From JACKJK01 sp046159835 (lineage in GTDB: Bacteria > Pseudomonadota > Alphaproteobacteria > Rhizobiales > Tepidamorphaceae): DNA of 64,000 nucleotides. Shown here one piece after another: positions 25,247 through 33,521 of this stretch. The stretch's first letter is position 1; each line of letters starts with the position of its first letter. The position numbers and the translations under genes are program-made. The notes below the pieces were generated by a model, which saw only the letters and a program-made list of their open reading frames with translations, had not been told where the DNA came from and searched no databases. Location of the stretch: NCBI RefSeq assembly GCF_046159835.1, contig NZ_JBJXCY010000002.1, positions 1,054,001 to 1,118,000 on the forward strand, in the 5' to 3' direction.

Positions 25247-25993
25247 CTAGCGCCCCAGGTAAACTTCGATGACCCGCTGGTCCGACGAGACGTGGTCGAG
25301 CGAGCCTTCCGACAGGACCGAGCCTTCGTGCAGGCAGGTCACTTTCACGCCGAGGTCGCGCACGAAGCCCATGTCGTGTTCGACGACGACGACGGAGTGG
25401 TCCTCTGCGATCTCGCGCAGCAGGCGGGCGGTTTCCTCGGTCTCCGCGTCGGTCATGCCGGCGACGGGCTCATCCACCAGCAGCAGCTTGGGGTCCTGCG
25501 CCAGCAGCATGCCGATTTCCAGCCACTGCTTCTGCCCGTGGCTGAGATTGGCGGCGAGACTGTCGCGCAGGTGCGACAGGCGGATCTTGTCGAGGATCGC
25601 CTTGATGCCGTTCTCGCGCTTTTGCGTGGCGGCGCGGAACAGCGTCGGCAGCACGCCGCGCGCACCGGCCAGCGCCAGCGCGATGTTGTCCTCCACCGTG
25701 TGGCTTTCGAAGACGGTGGGCTTCTGGAACTTGCGCCCGATGCCGAGCATGGCGATATCGGCCTCGTCGTGGGTGGTGAGGTCGATCTTGCCCTTGAAAT
25801 AGACCTCGCCCTCGTCGGGCCGGGTCTTGCCGGTGATGATGTCCATCATCGTCGTCTTGCCCGCGCCGTTGGGGCCGATGATGGCGCGCATCTCGCCCTC
25901 CGCCAGCACGAAGGACAGGTTGTTGATCGCCCTGAACCCGTCGAAGGAGACGCTGACGCCGTCGAGATAGAGAAGCGTGTCGTGGCGGCTCAT
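25247..25993 (-). CDS. urtD: Urea ABC transporter ATP-binding subunit UrtD
   Basis: A 248-residue LivG-type ATPase starting MSRHDTLLYLDGVSVSFDGF. ATG 25993 is preferred with GGAG 8 nt upstream; the frame extends upstream but overlaps urtC. Walker A is GPNGAGKTTMMD, followed by ITGKTRPDEGEVYFKG. The signature region reads NLSHGQKQWLEI (the UrtD-typical SHGQ variant). Walker B is LLLVDEPVAGM and the switch His lies in VVVEHDMGFV. It starts 4 nt after the urtC stop. Confidence 0.94.
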   Translation of the reverse strand: MSRHDTLLYLDGVSVSFDGFRAINNLSFVLAEGEMRAIIGPNGAGKTTMMDIITGKTRPDEGEVYFKGKIDLTTHDEADIAMLGIGRKFQKPTVFESHTVEDNIALALAGARGVLPTLFRAATQKRENGIKAILDKIRLSHLRDSLAANLSHGQKQWLEIGMLLAQDPKLLLVDEPVAGMTDAETEETARLLREIAEDHSVVVVEHDMGFVRDLGVKVTCLHEGSVLSEGSLDHVSSDQRVIEVYLGR

Positions 25994-25997
25994 GGTG

Positions 25998-27173
25998 TCA
26001 CTCCGCTGCCTGTGCCGTGGTGGGCGCGGTTTCGTCTTCCAGGTCTTCCTGCGGCTTCTTGCGCTTGCTGGCCCACACGCGCCCGCCCGACCACCCGTCG
26101 CGAATGGTGCCGACGATGCCCTTGGGCAGGAACAGCGTGACGAAGATGAACAGCCCGCCGAGCGCGAACAGCCACACCTCGGGAAGGATGCCGGTGAACC
26201 AGCTCTTGCCCGCGTTGACGAGGATTGCGCCGATGATCGGCCCGATGATGGTCCCGCGCCCGCCGACGGCAGTCCACACCACGACTTCAATTGAGTTTGC
26301 CGGCGCGAACTCGCCCGGATTGATGATGCCGACCTGCGGCACGTAGAGCGCGCCTGCGATGCCTGCCATCACCGCCGATAGCACGAAGGCAAAGAGCTTC
26401 ACGTGTTCGGGGCGGTAACCGATGAAGCGCGTACGGCTTTCCGCGTCGCGCACCGCCACCATCAGCTTGCCGAGTTGCGAGCCGGTGACCATCGCGGTCA
26501 CCAGAACGCCGAGCGCCAGCGCGATGCCACTTGCGGCAAACAGCGCCGCGCGCGTTTCGCGCGCCTGCACGTTGAAGCCGAGAATGTCCTTGAAGTCGGT
26601 CAGGCCGTTGTTGCCGCCAAAGCCCATGTCATTGCGGAAGAAGGCGAGCAGCAGCGCGTAGGTCATCGCCTGCGTGATGATGGAGAGATAGACGCCCGTC
26701 ACGCGGCTGCGGAACGCAAACCAGCCGAAGACGAAGGCCAGCAGCCCCGGCACCAGCATCACCATGATTGCGGCGAACCAGAAGTGGTCGAACCCGTACC
26801 AGTACCAGGGCAGTTCCTTCCAGTTGAGGAACACCATGAAGTCCGGCAGCACCGGGTGCCCGTAGACACCGCGCGTGCCGATCTGGCGCATCAGGTACAT
26901 GCCCATGGCGTAGCCGCCGAGCGCGAAGAACGCCCCGTGGCCAAGCGAGAGAATACCGCAGAACCCCCAGACGAGATCGAGCGCCAGCGCCAGCAGCGCA
27001 TATGTCAGGTACTTGCCGACCAGCGCCATGATGTAGGTCGGCACGTGCAGCGGGTGGGACGGCGACAGCAGCACGTTCGATGCCGGCACCAGAACGGCAA
27101 TCGCCAGAATGACGATCAACGCGATGGCGATCGGCCTGGTGACGCCGTTGCGGAAGAGATGGGTGAGGATCAT
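25998..27173 (-). CDS. urtC: Urea ABC transporter permease UrtC
   Basis: A 391-residue LivM-type membrane permease with about ten hydrophobic helices. Features are IALIVILAIAVLVPASN near the N-terminus, DLVWGFCGILSLGHGAFFALGGYAMGMYLM, and GYRPEHVKLFAFVLSAVMAGIAGALYVPQ. An INPGEFAPANSIEVVVW segment precedes VGGRGTIIGPIIGA. These match UrtC more than LivM. The cytoplasmic C-terminus is charged (KRKKPQEDLEDE). The start overlaps the urtB stop by 4 nt. Confidence 0.94.
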   Translation of the reverse strand: MILTHLFRNGVTRPIAIALIVILAIAVLVPASNVLLSPSHPLHVPTYIMALVGKYLTYALLALALDLVWGFCGILSLGHGAFFALGGYAMGMYLMRQIGTRGVYGHPVLPDFMVFLNWKELPWYWYGFDHFWFAAIMVMLVPGLLAFVFGWFAFRSRVTGVYLSIITQAMTYALLLAFFRNDMGFGGNNGLTDFKDILGFNVQARETRAALFAASGIALALGVLVTAMVTGSQLGKLMVAVRDAESRTRFIGYRPEHVKLFAFVLSAVMAGIAGALYVPQVGIINPGEFAPANSIEVVVWTAVGGRGTIIGPIIGAILVNAGKSWFTGILPEVWLFALGGLFIFVTLFLPKGIVGTIRDGWSGGRVWASKRKKPQEDLEDETAPTTAQAAE

Positions 27174-28792
27174 GCGTCCACCGCCCGGCCCTTGAGGGCG
27201 AACAGTCCGCGCGGACGCTTCTGGATGAACAGGATGATGAAGACCAGCACCAGGATCTTGCCGAGCACCGCGCCGGCGTATGGTTCAAGGAACTTGTTGA
27301 CGATGCCGAGCGACAGCGCGCCCACCAGCGTGCCCCACAGGTTCCCCACACCGCCGAACACGACCACCATGAAGCTGTCGATGATGTAGCTCTGGCCCAG
27401 GTTGGGCGAGACGTTGTCGATCTGGCTGAGCGCGACACCGGCGATGCCCGCGATGCCCGACCCGAGCGCAAATGTCAGCGCGTCCACCCACGGCGTGCGG
27501 ATGCCCATGGAGGCCGCCATGCGCCGGTTTTGCGTCACCGCCCGCATGCGCAGGCCGAGCGAGGTGTAGTTGAACGCCCACAGCAGCATCGCAAAGACCG
27601 CGATGGCGAAGATCACGATGCACAACCGGTTCCAGGTCAGCGTCATCTCGCCAAGCTCGAACGCGCCCGACATCCACGAGGGGTTGGACACTTCCCGGTT
27701 CGTCGGCCCGAAGATGGACCGCACGGCCTGTTGCAGCACCAGCGACACGCCCCACGTGGCGAGCAGGGTTTCCAGCGGGCGGCCATAGAGGAAGCGGATC
27801 ACGCCGCGCTCCAGCGCGAACCCGACGGTTCCTGCGACGAGGAAGGCCAGCGGCAGCGCCACCACCAGCGACCAGTCCAGCAACCCCGGCGCGGAATTGC
27901 GCATGATCTCCTGCACCACGAAGGTGGTGTAGGCGCCGAGCATCACCATTTCGCCGTGGGCCATGTTGATGACGCCCATCACGCCGAAGGTGATGGCAAG
28001 TCCGATGGCTGCCAGCAGCAGCACCGAGCCAAGCGACAGGCCATACCAGAGGTTCTGCCCGGCAGCCCAGATCTTCAGGTTCTGTTCGACGTGGTTCACG
28101 GCATCCGTGGCAGCGGCCTTCACCGCTTCGCTGTCGGATGAATTCATCGCGACTGTGAGGATCGGGAGGACGTCGCGCCCGCCACGCGCCTTCAGCACGG
28201 CGATGGCGTCGATCTTCTCCGCTTCCGGGAGGTCGGACTGGAGGACAGCGGCGGCGCGGGCCTCCCTGAAGGCGGTCCGCACAGAGGGATCCTGTTCGTT
28301 CGCGATCACCTCGTCGAGGGTTTCGATCATGCTCGCGTCGGGACGCGAGAACATCGTTTCTGCCGCCTCCATGCGCACAGCAGGGTCCTTGGCGCGCAGG
28401 GTCAGGCCCGAGACTGCATCGGCGATCAGGCGGCGGATGGAATTCTTGATCTTGACCTTGCGCAGCTCGTTTTCCTGCGCGGTGCCGATCGGCTCCATGG
28501 TCAGCGGGTCGAACAGCTTCACGTCCGCATTCGTCTCGCGAACGATGACGACGCTGTTGTCGGCTTCCACGATCATCAGCGTGCCATCGGACAGCGCGTT
28601 CAGGGCCGGCGCGGCAGCCGGGTCGCCCAGCGCCGCGATCTCATCGATAACAGCTTCGGTGTCTGAAAATTTCTTGACGTCGGCGAACTTGGCGATCACC
28701 GCGCGAAGCTCGGCCTCGTCCGCGCGAACGGGCGTGTTTGCACTTGCCACGAGGCAGGCTGCAAGCCCGATGAGAACAAGAAGAATGCGCAT
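27170..28792 (-). CDS. urtB: Urea ABC transporter permease UrtB
   Basis: A 540-residue LivH-type permease with the long N-terminal extension characteristic of UrtB. A signal peptide (LLVLIGLAACLVASANTPVRA) precedes about 230 residues of soluble, HEAT-like helices (for example DVLPILTVAMNSSDSEAVKAAA). The permease part follows, with GLAITFGVMGVINMAHGEMVMLGAY and FGPTNREVSNPSWM. ATG 28792 is chosen because it begins the signal peptide. The gene follows urtA by 89 nt. Confidence 0.94.
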   Translation of the reverse strand: MRILLVLIGLAACLVASANTPVRADEAELRAVIAKFADVKKFSDTEAVIDEIAALGDPAAAPALNALSDGTLMIVEADNSVVIVRETNADVKLFDPLTMEPIGTAQENELRKVKIKNSIRRLIADAVSGLTLRAKDPAVRMEAAETMFSRPDASMIETLDEVIANEQDPSVRTAFREARAAAVLQSDLPEAEKIDAIAVLKARGGRDVLPILTVAMNSSDSEAVKAAATDAVNHVEQNLKIWAAGQNLWYGLSLGSVLLLAAIGLAITFGVMGVINMAHGEMVMLGAYTTFVVQEIMRNSAPGLLDWSLVVALPLAFLVAGTVGFALERGVIRFLYGRPLETLLATWGVSLVLQQAVRSIFGPTNREVSNPSWMSGAFELGEMTLTWNRLCIVIFAIAVFAMLLWAFNYTSLGLRMRAVTQNRRMAASMGIRTPWVDALTFALGSGIAGIAGVALSQIDNVSPNLGQSYIIDSFMVVVFGGVGNLWGTLVGALSLGIVNKFLEPYAGAVLGKILVLVFIILFIQKRPRGLFALKGRAVDA

Positions 28793-28881
28793 GGATGAAA
28801 AACCGGGCCCCGAAAGTCGTCTGGTCAGGTGGGGGAGGCCGACGCGCGGCCTCCCCGCATTCTTGTGCGTTCGGTGAGCGC

Positions 28882-30174
28882 TTACGAGGCGCTGCCGACG
28901 CAGGTCTTGGTTTCTGTGTTGTAGTTGCCGCACTTCAGCTCGACCCAGTCCGCCTTCAGCGGCTTGGATTCGGGCAGGAAGTCAGACCACGCATCGCCGG
29001 GAACCAGGTCATCGGTCTCGGAGACAACCTCGAACTGGCCGTCGTCCTGGATTTCACCGATGAGCACGGGCTTGGTGATGTGGTGGTTCGGCAGCATCAC
29101 CGACGTGCCACCGGTCAGGTTCGCGGCCTCGGTGCCCGGCAGGGCATCGATGACGGCGTCGGCGTCGGTGGTGCCGGCCTTCTCGACCGCCTTCACCCAC
29201 ATGTTGAAGCCGATGTAGTGGGCTTCCATCGGGTCGTTGGTGACGCGCTCTTCGCCCATCTTGGCCTTCCAGGCCTTGATGAACTCGGCGTTCTCCGGCG
29301 ACTCGACCGACTGGAAGTAGTTCCACGCGGCGAGGTGGCCGACGAGCGGGGTGGTATCGAGACCGGCCAGCTCTTCCTCACCCACCGAGAACGCGACGAC
29401 CGGGATGTCGGACGCTGCGATGCCCTGGTTGCCAAGCTCCTTGTAGAAGGGAACGTTGGCGTCGCCGTTGATGGTGGAGACCACGGCGGTCTTCTTGCCG
29501 GCGGAGCCGAATTCCTTGATGTCGGCCACGATCGTCTGCCAGTCGGAGTGACCGAACGGCGTGTAGTTGATCATGATGTCTTCTTCGGCAACGCCCTTGT
29601 CCTTGAGGTACTGCTCGAGGATCTTGTTGGTCGTGCGGGGGTAGACATAGTCGGTGCCCGCAAGCACCCAGCGCTCGACACCTTCTTCGTTCATCAGATA
29701 GTCGACGGCCGGAATGGCCTGCTGGTTCGGCGCAGCACCCGTGTAGAACACGTTGCGCTGGCTCTCTTCACCTTCGTACTGGACGGGGTAGAAGAGGATC
29801 GAGTTCAGTTCCTCGAAGACCGGCAGGACGGACTTGCGCGAAACCGACGTCCAGCAGCCGAACACGACGTCGACTTCGTTCGCGGTGATGAGTTCGCGCG
29901 CCTTTTCGGCAAACAGCGGCCAATCGGATGCCGGATCGACCACGACGGCCTCCAGCTTCTTGCCGAGCAGGCCGCCCTTTTCATTCTGCTGCTCGATGAG
30001 CATCAGCATGACGTCTTTGAGAGTGGTTTCGGAAATCGCCATCGTTCCCGACAGCGAATGCAGGACGCCAACCTTGATGGTTTCTTCCTGCGCCACGGAC
30101 GCAACAGTGGTCGCCGAAACCGCGGCGAGCGCTGCCATCCCGGCAATTGCTGATTTTCCAGCTTTCCAGATCAT
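28882..30174 (-). CDS. urtA: Urea ABC transporter substrate-binding protein UrtA
   Basis: A 430-residue periplasmic type I binding protein. GGAGG (30185-30189) lies 10 nt before ATG. A signal peptide precedes mature sequence EETIKVGVLHSLSGTMAIS. Diagnostic segments are VVVDPASDWPLFAEKARELI, FGCWTSVSRKSVLPVFEE, NSILFYPVQYEGEESQRN and YTGAAPNQQAIPAVDYLM. These distinguish UrtA from amino-acid binding proteins. It is the first gene of urtABCDE and is preceded by a near-perfect sigma-54 promoter, which implies induction by nitrogen limitation. Confidence 0.96.
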   Translation of the reverse strand: MIWKAGKSAIAGMAALAAVSATTVASVAQEETIKVGVLHSLSGTMAISETTLKDVMLMLIEQQNEKGGLLGKKLEAVVVDPASDWPLFAEKARELITANEVDVVFGCWTSVSRKSVLPVFEELNSILFYPVQYEGEESQRNVFYTGAAPNQQAIPAVDYLMNEEGVERWVLAGTDYVYPRTTNKILEQYLKDKGVAEEDIMINYTPFGHSDWQTIVADIKEFGSAGKKTAVVSTINGDANVPFYKELGNQGIAASDIPVVAFSVGEEELAGLDTTPLVGHLAAWNYFQSVESPENAEFIKAWKAKMGEERVTNDPMEAHYIGFNMWVKAVEKAGTTDADAVIDALPGTEAANLTGGTSVMLPNHHITKPVLIGEIQDDGQFEVVSETDDLVPGDAWSDFLPESKPLKADWVELKCGNYNTETKTCVGSAS

Positions 30175-30219
30175 GACCTAAATACCTCCGACAGGTCTGT
30201 TTGCACCGTCTGGAGAGGT

Positions 30220-30236
30220 AGCAACGCGCGTGCCAA
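30220..30236 (-). promoter_or_regulatory. Sigma-54 (-24/-12) promoter of urtA
   Basis: On the minus strand the sequence TTGGCACGCGCGTTGCT fits the consensus YTGGCACGRNNNTTGCW at every position except the R. GG and GC have exact spacing. It predicts a start near 30209 and a leader of about 35 nt including the GGAGG site. This is the strongest promoter match in the window. Confidence 0.8.
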
Positions 30237-30249
30237 TCGCCGGAAGCCA

Positions 30250-30329
30250 CGTGGGCAATCCGCTATTTAACTGATTCTTAAGGGGTATTTGACGCAGGGC
30301 GAGGACGTTCTGCCGCATTCGTGGGCAAT
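30250..30329. repeat. Pair of 10-bp direct repeats upstream of the urtA promoter
   Basis: CGTGGGCAAT occurs at 30250-30259 and again at 30320-30329, 70 bp apart and both upstream of the urtA sigma-54 site. The spacing of about seven helical turns would place both on one DNA face. They could be activator-binding sites; they do not match the usual NtrC dyad. Confidence 0.5.
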
Positions 30330-30428
30330 AGGCCCTTGAGACTCATTTGTGCACACCCATTCAGCAATGCCTAAATGGTAAGCGTCACAGGTCTTTATCC
30401 AATTTTTGGGCAGATCGTCGGCAGCCAA

Positions 30429-30456
30429 TTGATGGCCCGCCAGGGCGCGCTACATG
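30429..30456 (+). promoter_or_regulatory. Possible sigma-70 promoter of a small RNA
   Basis: TTGATG and TACATG are separated by 16 nt, placing a start near 30463. The match is moderate. It is notable because a strong plus-strand terminator follows 40 nt downstream with no gene between. Confidence 0.35.
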
Positions 30457-30462
30457 ATGCGC

Positions 30463-30538
30463 ACCGGTTTTGCCGGCAGGTTGTTTGCACCACATCCAAC
30501 CGGGCGTCTCCCACCTATGGGCGGGAGACGCTTTTTTG
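30463..30538 (+). ncRNA. Candidate small RNA in the rhlE-urtA intergenic region
   Basis: The 402-nt region 30175-30576 lies between two minus-strand genes, yet it holds an excellent rho-independent terminator reading on the plus strand with no plus-strand gene before it. A candidate promoter places the 5' end near 30463, giving about 75 nt. The terminator stem begins GCGTCTCCC, so CU-rich bases that could pair with Shine-Dalgarno sequences are part of it. No family (such as AbcR) was matched with confidence. The 5' end is inferred. Confidence 0.4.
30504..30537 (+). terminator. Strong plus-strand intrinsic terminator
   Basis: A perfect 9-bp stem GCGTCTCCC/GGGAGACGC with a 10-nt loop is followed directly by TTTTTT. 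On the minus strand the stem is followed by CCGGTTGG, so it does not serve as a good terminator for the minus-strand helicase gene that ends at 30577. Confidence 0.8.
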
Positions 30539-30576
30539 TATCTGCATCAGGTGATGCAATCGCAGGCAGATGCGCT

Positions 30577-31863
30577 TCAGGCCGCGTTGCGGTTGCGCGA
30601 CTGGCGGCGGCGGCGGCTCTGACCCGGCTTGCCGCTTTTGTGACCTTCGGCCGGCTTGTTGGTGTTGGCAGCGGGGCCGCGACGGCGCGGTGCGCCCGAT
30701 CCGCGATTGGGCTTCTCGCCGGCAGCCGGCAGCGGGCTGGTGCCGCTGGCAACCGGAAGCTCGATCTTCATCAGCTTCTGGATCTGCCGCAGGAGGTTCG
30801 CTTCGTCCGGCGCGCAGAAGGCAATGGCCTCTCCCTCACGCCCCGCACGCGCGGTACGCCCGATGCGGTGCACGTAGTTCTCCGGCACCTCTGGAAGATC
30901 GTAGTTGATGACGTAGGCAACGCCGGGAATGTCGATGCCGCGCGCTGCGACATCGGTTGCCACCAGCGTCTTGATCTTGCCTTCGCGGAACGCCTTGATG
31001 GCGCGGTCACGCTGGCCCTGGCTCTTGTTGCCGTGGATGGAAGCCGCGTTGTAGCCATCGGCCACCAGCTTCTTCATCAGCTTTTCCGCACCGTGCTTGG
31101 TGCGCGCGAACACGAGCGTCAGCGCCTCGAGATCGTTCGACAGCACGTCGCGCAGCAGCGCCGGCTTGTCGCCCCTGTCGATGAAATGGACCGACTGCGT
31201 CACCTTGTCGGCGGCCTTTCCGGGCGGTGCGACTTGAACCCGCTGCGGATCGCTGAGATAGGCCTGGCTCAGTTCTTCCATCTGCTTGGGCATGGTCGCC
31301 GAGAACAGCATGGTCTGGCGCGGCTTGCCGAGCTTCGGCGCGATCTTGCGCAGCGCGTGGATGAAGCCGAGGTCGAGCATCTGGTCCGCCTCGTCGAGGA
31401 CGAGGTATCGCACCGAGCCGAGATCCACCGAACCGCGATCCATCAGGTCGATGAGGCGGCCGGGGGTCGCGACGAGAATGTCGGTGCCCTTCGACAGCAT
31501 GTTGATCTGCCGGCCAATGGACTGTCCGCCGACAACAGTGGAAACCCGCAGGCCCGTCTTGCCGGCCAGAGCCCAGAGGCTCTCGGCGATTTGGTTGGCC
31601 AGTTCTCGCGTCGGCGCGAGGACCAGCGCCTTGACCGACTTGGCCGGGCGCTTGCCCGAAGGCTGCGAGAGCAAGCTGTTGATGAGGGGAAGGCCGAAGG
31701 CCAGCGTCTTGCCGGTACCGGTCTGGGCGAGGCCCATCACGTCACGGCCCTGCATCGCCAGCGGAATGGCTTCCTGCTGGATCGGGGTCGGTTCGCTGAA
31801 ACCTGCAGCGTCGATGGCTTTTTTGAGTGTCGGCGCGAGGCCGAACATTTCGAAGTTAGACAA
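30577..31863 (-). CDS. rhlE: DEAD-box ATP-dependent RNA helicase (RhlE-like)
   Basis: A 428-residue cytoplasmic RNA helicase. The start is TTG 31863, supported by AAGGAT 5-6 nt upstream. Motifs in order: Q motif PTPIQQEAIP, Walker A AQTGTGKT, Ia PTRELANQ, Ib TPGRLIDL, DEAD in VLDEADQML, SAT in LFSATMPKQ, ARGIDIPGV and HRIGRTARAG. The C-terminus is a short basic tail (about 380-428) rich in Arg, Lys and Gly for RNA binding, as in RhlE-type proteins. Such helicases assist ribosome assembly and RNA decay, especially in the cold. A 340-nt leader region precedes it. Confidence 0.9.
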   Translation of the reverse strand: MSNFEMFGLAPTLKKAIDAAGFSEPTPIQQEAIPLAMQGRDVMGLAQTGTGKTLAFGLPLINSLLSQPSGKRPAKSVKALVLAPTRELANQIAESLWALAGKTGLRVSTVVGGQSIGRQINMLSKGTDILVATPGRLIDLMDRGSVDLGSVRYLVLDEADQMLDLGFIHALRKIAPKLGKPRQTMLFSATMPKQMEELSQAYLSDPQRVQVAPPGKAADKVTQSVHFIDRGDKPALLRDVLSNDLEALTLVFARTKHGAEKLMKKLVADGYNAASIHGNKSQGQRDRAIKAFREGKIKTLVATDVAARGIDIPGVAYVINYDLPEVPENYVHRIGRTARAGREGEAIAFCAPDEANLLRQIQKLMKIELPVASGTSPLPAAGEKPNRGSGAPRRRGPAANTNKPAEGHKSGKPGQSRRRRQSRNRNAA

Positions 31864-32203
31864 ATTGAATCCTTGATCGGCCGCGAACCGGGCCGATGCC
31901 CGCACAGCCGTATGTTCCGGCGCAGTGCTTGCGGCGGAAAAGGGTTCGCGCGGCCTCTGGAGGAAGCGGGCTTATCCCGCCTCAACTGGCCGTCGCGTGT
32001 AGAACCCTGCGTGATGGGGAACTGGGGATCTTTGGTGCGCTGTTCAGCCTCCCTGAGAGAAGGCCCGGCATACTCACGCGGCAGCGCAGCGACACGTCTG
32101 ATTGCGCCATCAAAGATGGGGTGTCAAGCGAAGGTTTCAAACCCCTTCGCACTGCAGCAATGAAAAAACATTGGAAAAGCGAGCATTTCCGCCACGCTTC
32201 GCG
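31864..32203. other. Gene-free region upstream of the helicase gene
   Basis: This 340-nt stretch separates the helicase start from the stop of the next minus-strand gene. A minus-strand TTGACA (32122-32127) with a poor -10 (CAATCA at 17-nt spacing) is a possible promoter that would give a leader of about 230 nt. An inverted repeat GCGAAGG/CCTTCGC at about 32129-32151 sits just upstream of it. No open frame there looks coding. Confidence 0.4.
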
Positions 32204-33427
32204 TCAATCTGACGCTGCTGCGATGGCCTGCCCTGCAGCCCAGCCGGACGACCATGCCCACTGGAAATTGTATCCGCCGAGCCATCCGGTCACGTCCACG
32301 ACCTCGCCGATGATGTAGAGACCCGGCACGTCTCGCGCTTCCATCGTGCGGGAATTCAGCCCCGCCGTATCGACCCCGCCAAGCGTCACTTCCGCCGTGC
32401 GGTAGCCTTCCGTTCCCATCGGCACGACGCGCCATCGGTTCACGGCGTCAGCGAGCGCGCCAAGCGCCTTGTCGTTCATGTCGGCGATATTGCCTTTCGC
32501 GGCGGTGGCGGATGCGATCTCGGCGGCCAGCCGCTTCGGCAGCAGGTCGGCCAACACCGTGCCGACCGCCTTGCGCCCGTCGCGCTTGCGCCGGGCTTTC
32601 AGCGCCTCCAGCACGTTTAGCTTCGGCGCGAGGTTCACTTCCACCGGCTGGCCTTCGCGCCAGTAGGACGAGATTTGCAGGATCGCAGGCCCCGACAGCC
32701 CGCGATGTGTGAAGAGCAGCGCCTCGTCGAACGTCGTCTTGTTGCAGGAAACCCGCGCGTCGCAGGCAACGCCCGCCAGTTCGCGGGACCCGGCCATGGT
32801 CTCCGGCCCGAAGACGAGCGGCACCAGCCCGGCCCGCGTCTCGGTCACCGCCAGCCCGAACTGCTCGGCGAGCTTGTAGCCGTAATTGGTCGCGCCCATC
32901 TTCGGGATCGACTTGCCGCCACACGCCACGACGAAGTTGCGCGCCGTGATGGCCCGGCTCTTTCCCTCGATGCTGACGCGGATGGAGAACCCGCTCTCGG
33001 TCTTTGCGACGTTCTCGACGCTGGCGCCAAGTTCAAGCTGCGCGCCGGCGCGCTCCATTTCCGCAACCAGCATCGCGATGACGAGCGTCGCACTCTCGTC
33101 GCAGAAGAGCTGGCCCAGCGTCTTCTCATGGTAGGCAATACCATGGGCGGCCACGAGCGCGATGAAATCGTGCTGCGTGTATCGGCTCAGCGCCGACTTG
33201 GCGAAATGCGGGTTGGCGGAGATGAATCGCTGCGGCTTCACGTCCAGATTGGTGAAGTTGCAGCGCCCGCCCCCGGAAATGCGGATCTTCTCGCCCGGCG
33301 CCTTGGCGTGGTCGAGCACCAGCACGCGCCCGCCGCGCGCGGCCGCCTGCGCAGCGCACATCATCCCCGCCGCGCCCGCGCCGAGGATCACCGTATCGAA
33401 TTCGCCAATCACGTCGCGTTTCGCCAT
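32204..33427 (-). CDS. NAD(P)/FAD-dependent oxidoreductase, BaiN/HI0933 family
   Basis: A 407-residue flavoprotein. ATG 33427 is chosen, with GGGAG about 12 nt upstream. The dinucleotide-binding motif is VILGAGAAGMMCAAQAAARG, here read as GAGAAG near residue 16. KIRISGGGRCNFTNLD is the family signature. The C-terminus has GLSGPAILQISSYW and a second FAD motif GLYIIGEVVDVTGWLGGYN. Members of this family (YhiN, BaiN, RdsA) have few known substrates; automated names such as aminoacetone oxidase are not well supported. It diverges from the next gene by 94 nt. Confidence 0.88.
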   Translation of the reverse strand: MAKRDVIGEFDTVILGAGAAGMMCAAQAAARGGRVLVLDHAKAPGEKIRISGGGRCNFTNLDVKPQRFISANPHFAKSALSRYTQHDFIALVAAHGIAYHEKTLGQLFCDESATLVIAMLVAEMERAGAQLELGASVENVAKTESGFSIRVSIEGKSRAITARNFVVACGGKSIPKMGATNYGYKLAEQFGLAVTETRAGLVPLVFGPETMAGSRELAGVACDARVSCNKTTFDEALLFTHRGLSGPAILQISSYWREGQPVEVNLAPKLNVLEALKARRKRDGRKAVGTVLADLLPKRLAAEIASATAAKGNIADMNDKALGALADAVNRWRVVPMGTEGYRTAEVTLGGVDTAGLNSRTMEARDVPGLYIIGEVVDVTGWLGGYNFQWAWSSGWAAGQAIAAASD

Positions 33428-33521
33428 GCTGGCTGTGCTACTCCCTGTGAGGGTGCGGCACCATCGTGCCCCATGCCAATGAGGCGCCGCTGATACCACG
33501 CCGCCAAGCGAAGGGAAGCCG

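Noticed and set aside
30463..30538. Assignment of the small RNA candidate to the AbcR family
   Set aside because: Only a short CU-rich motif is shared and I could not verify the conserved structure from sequence alone.
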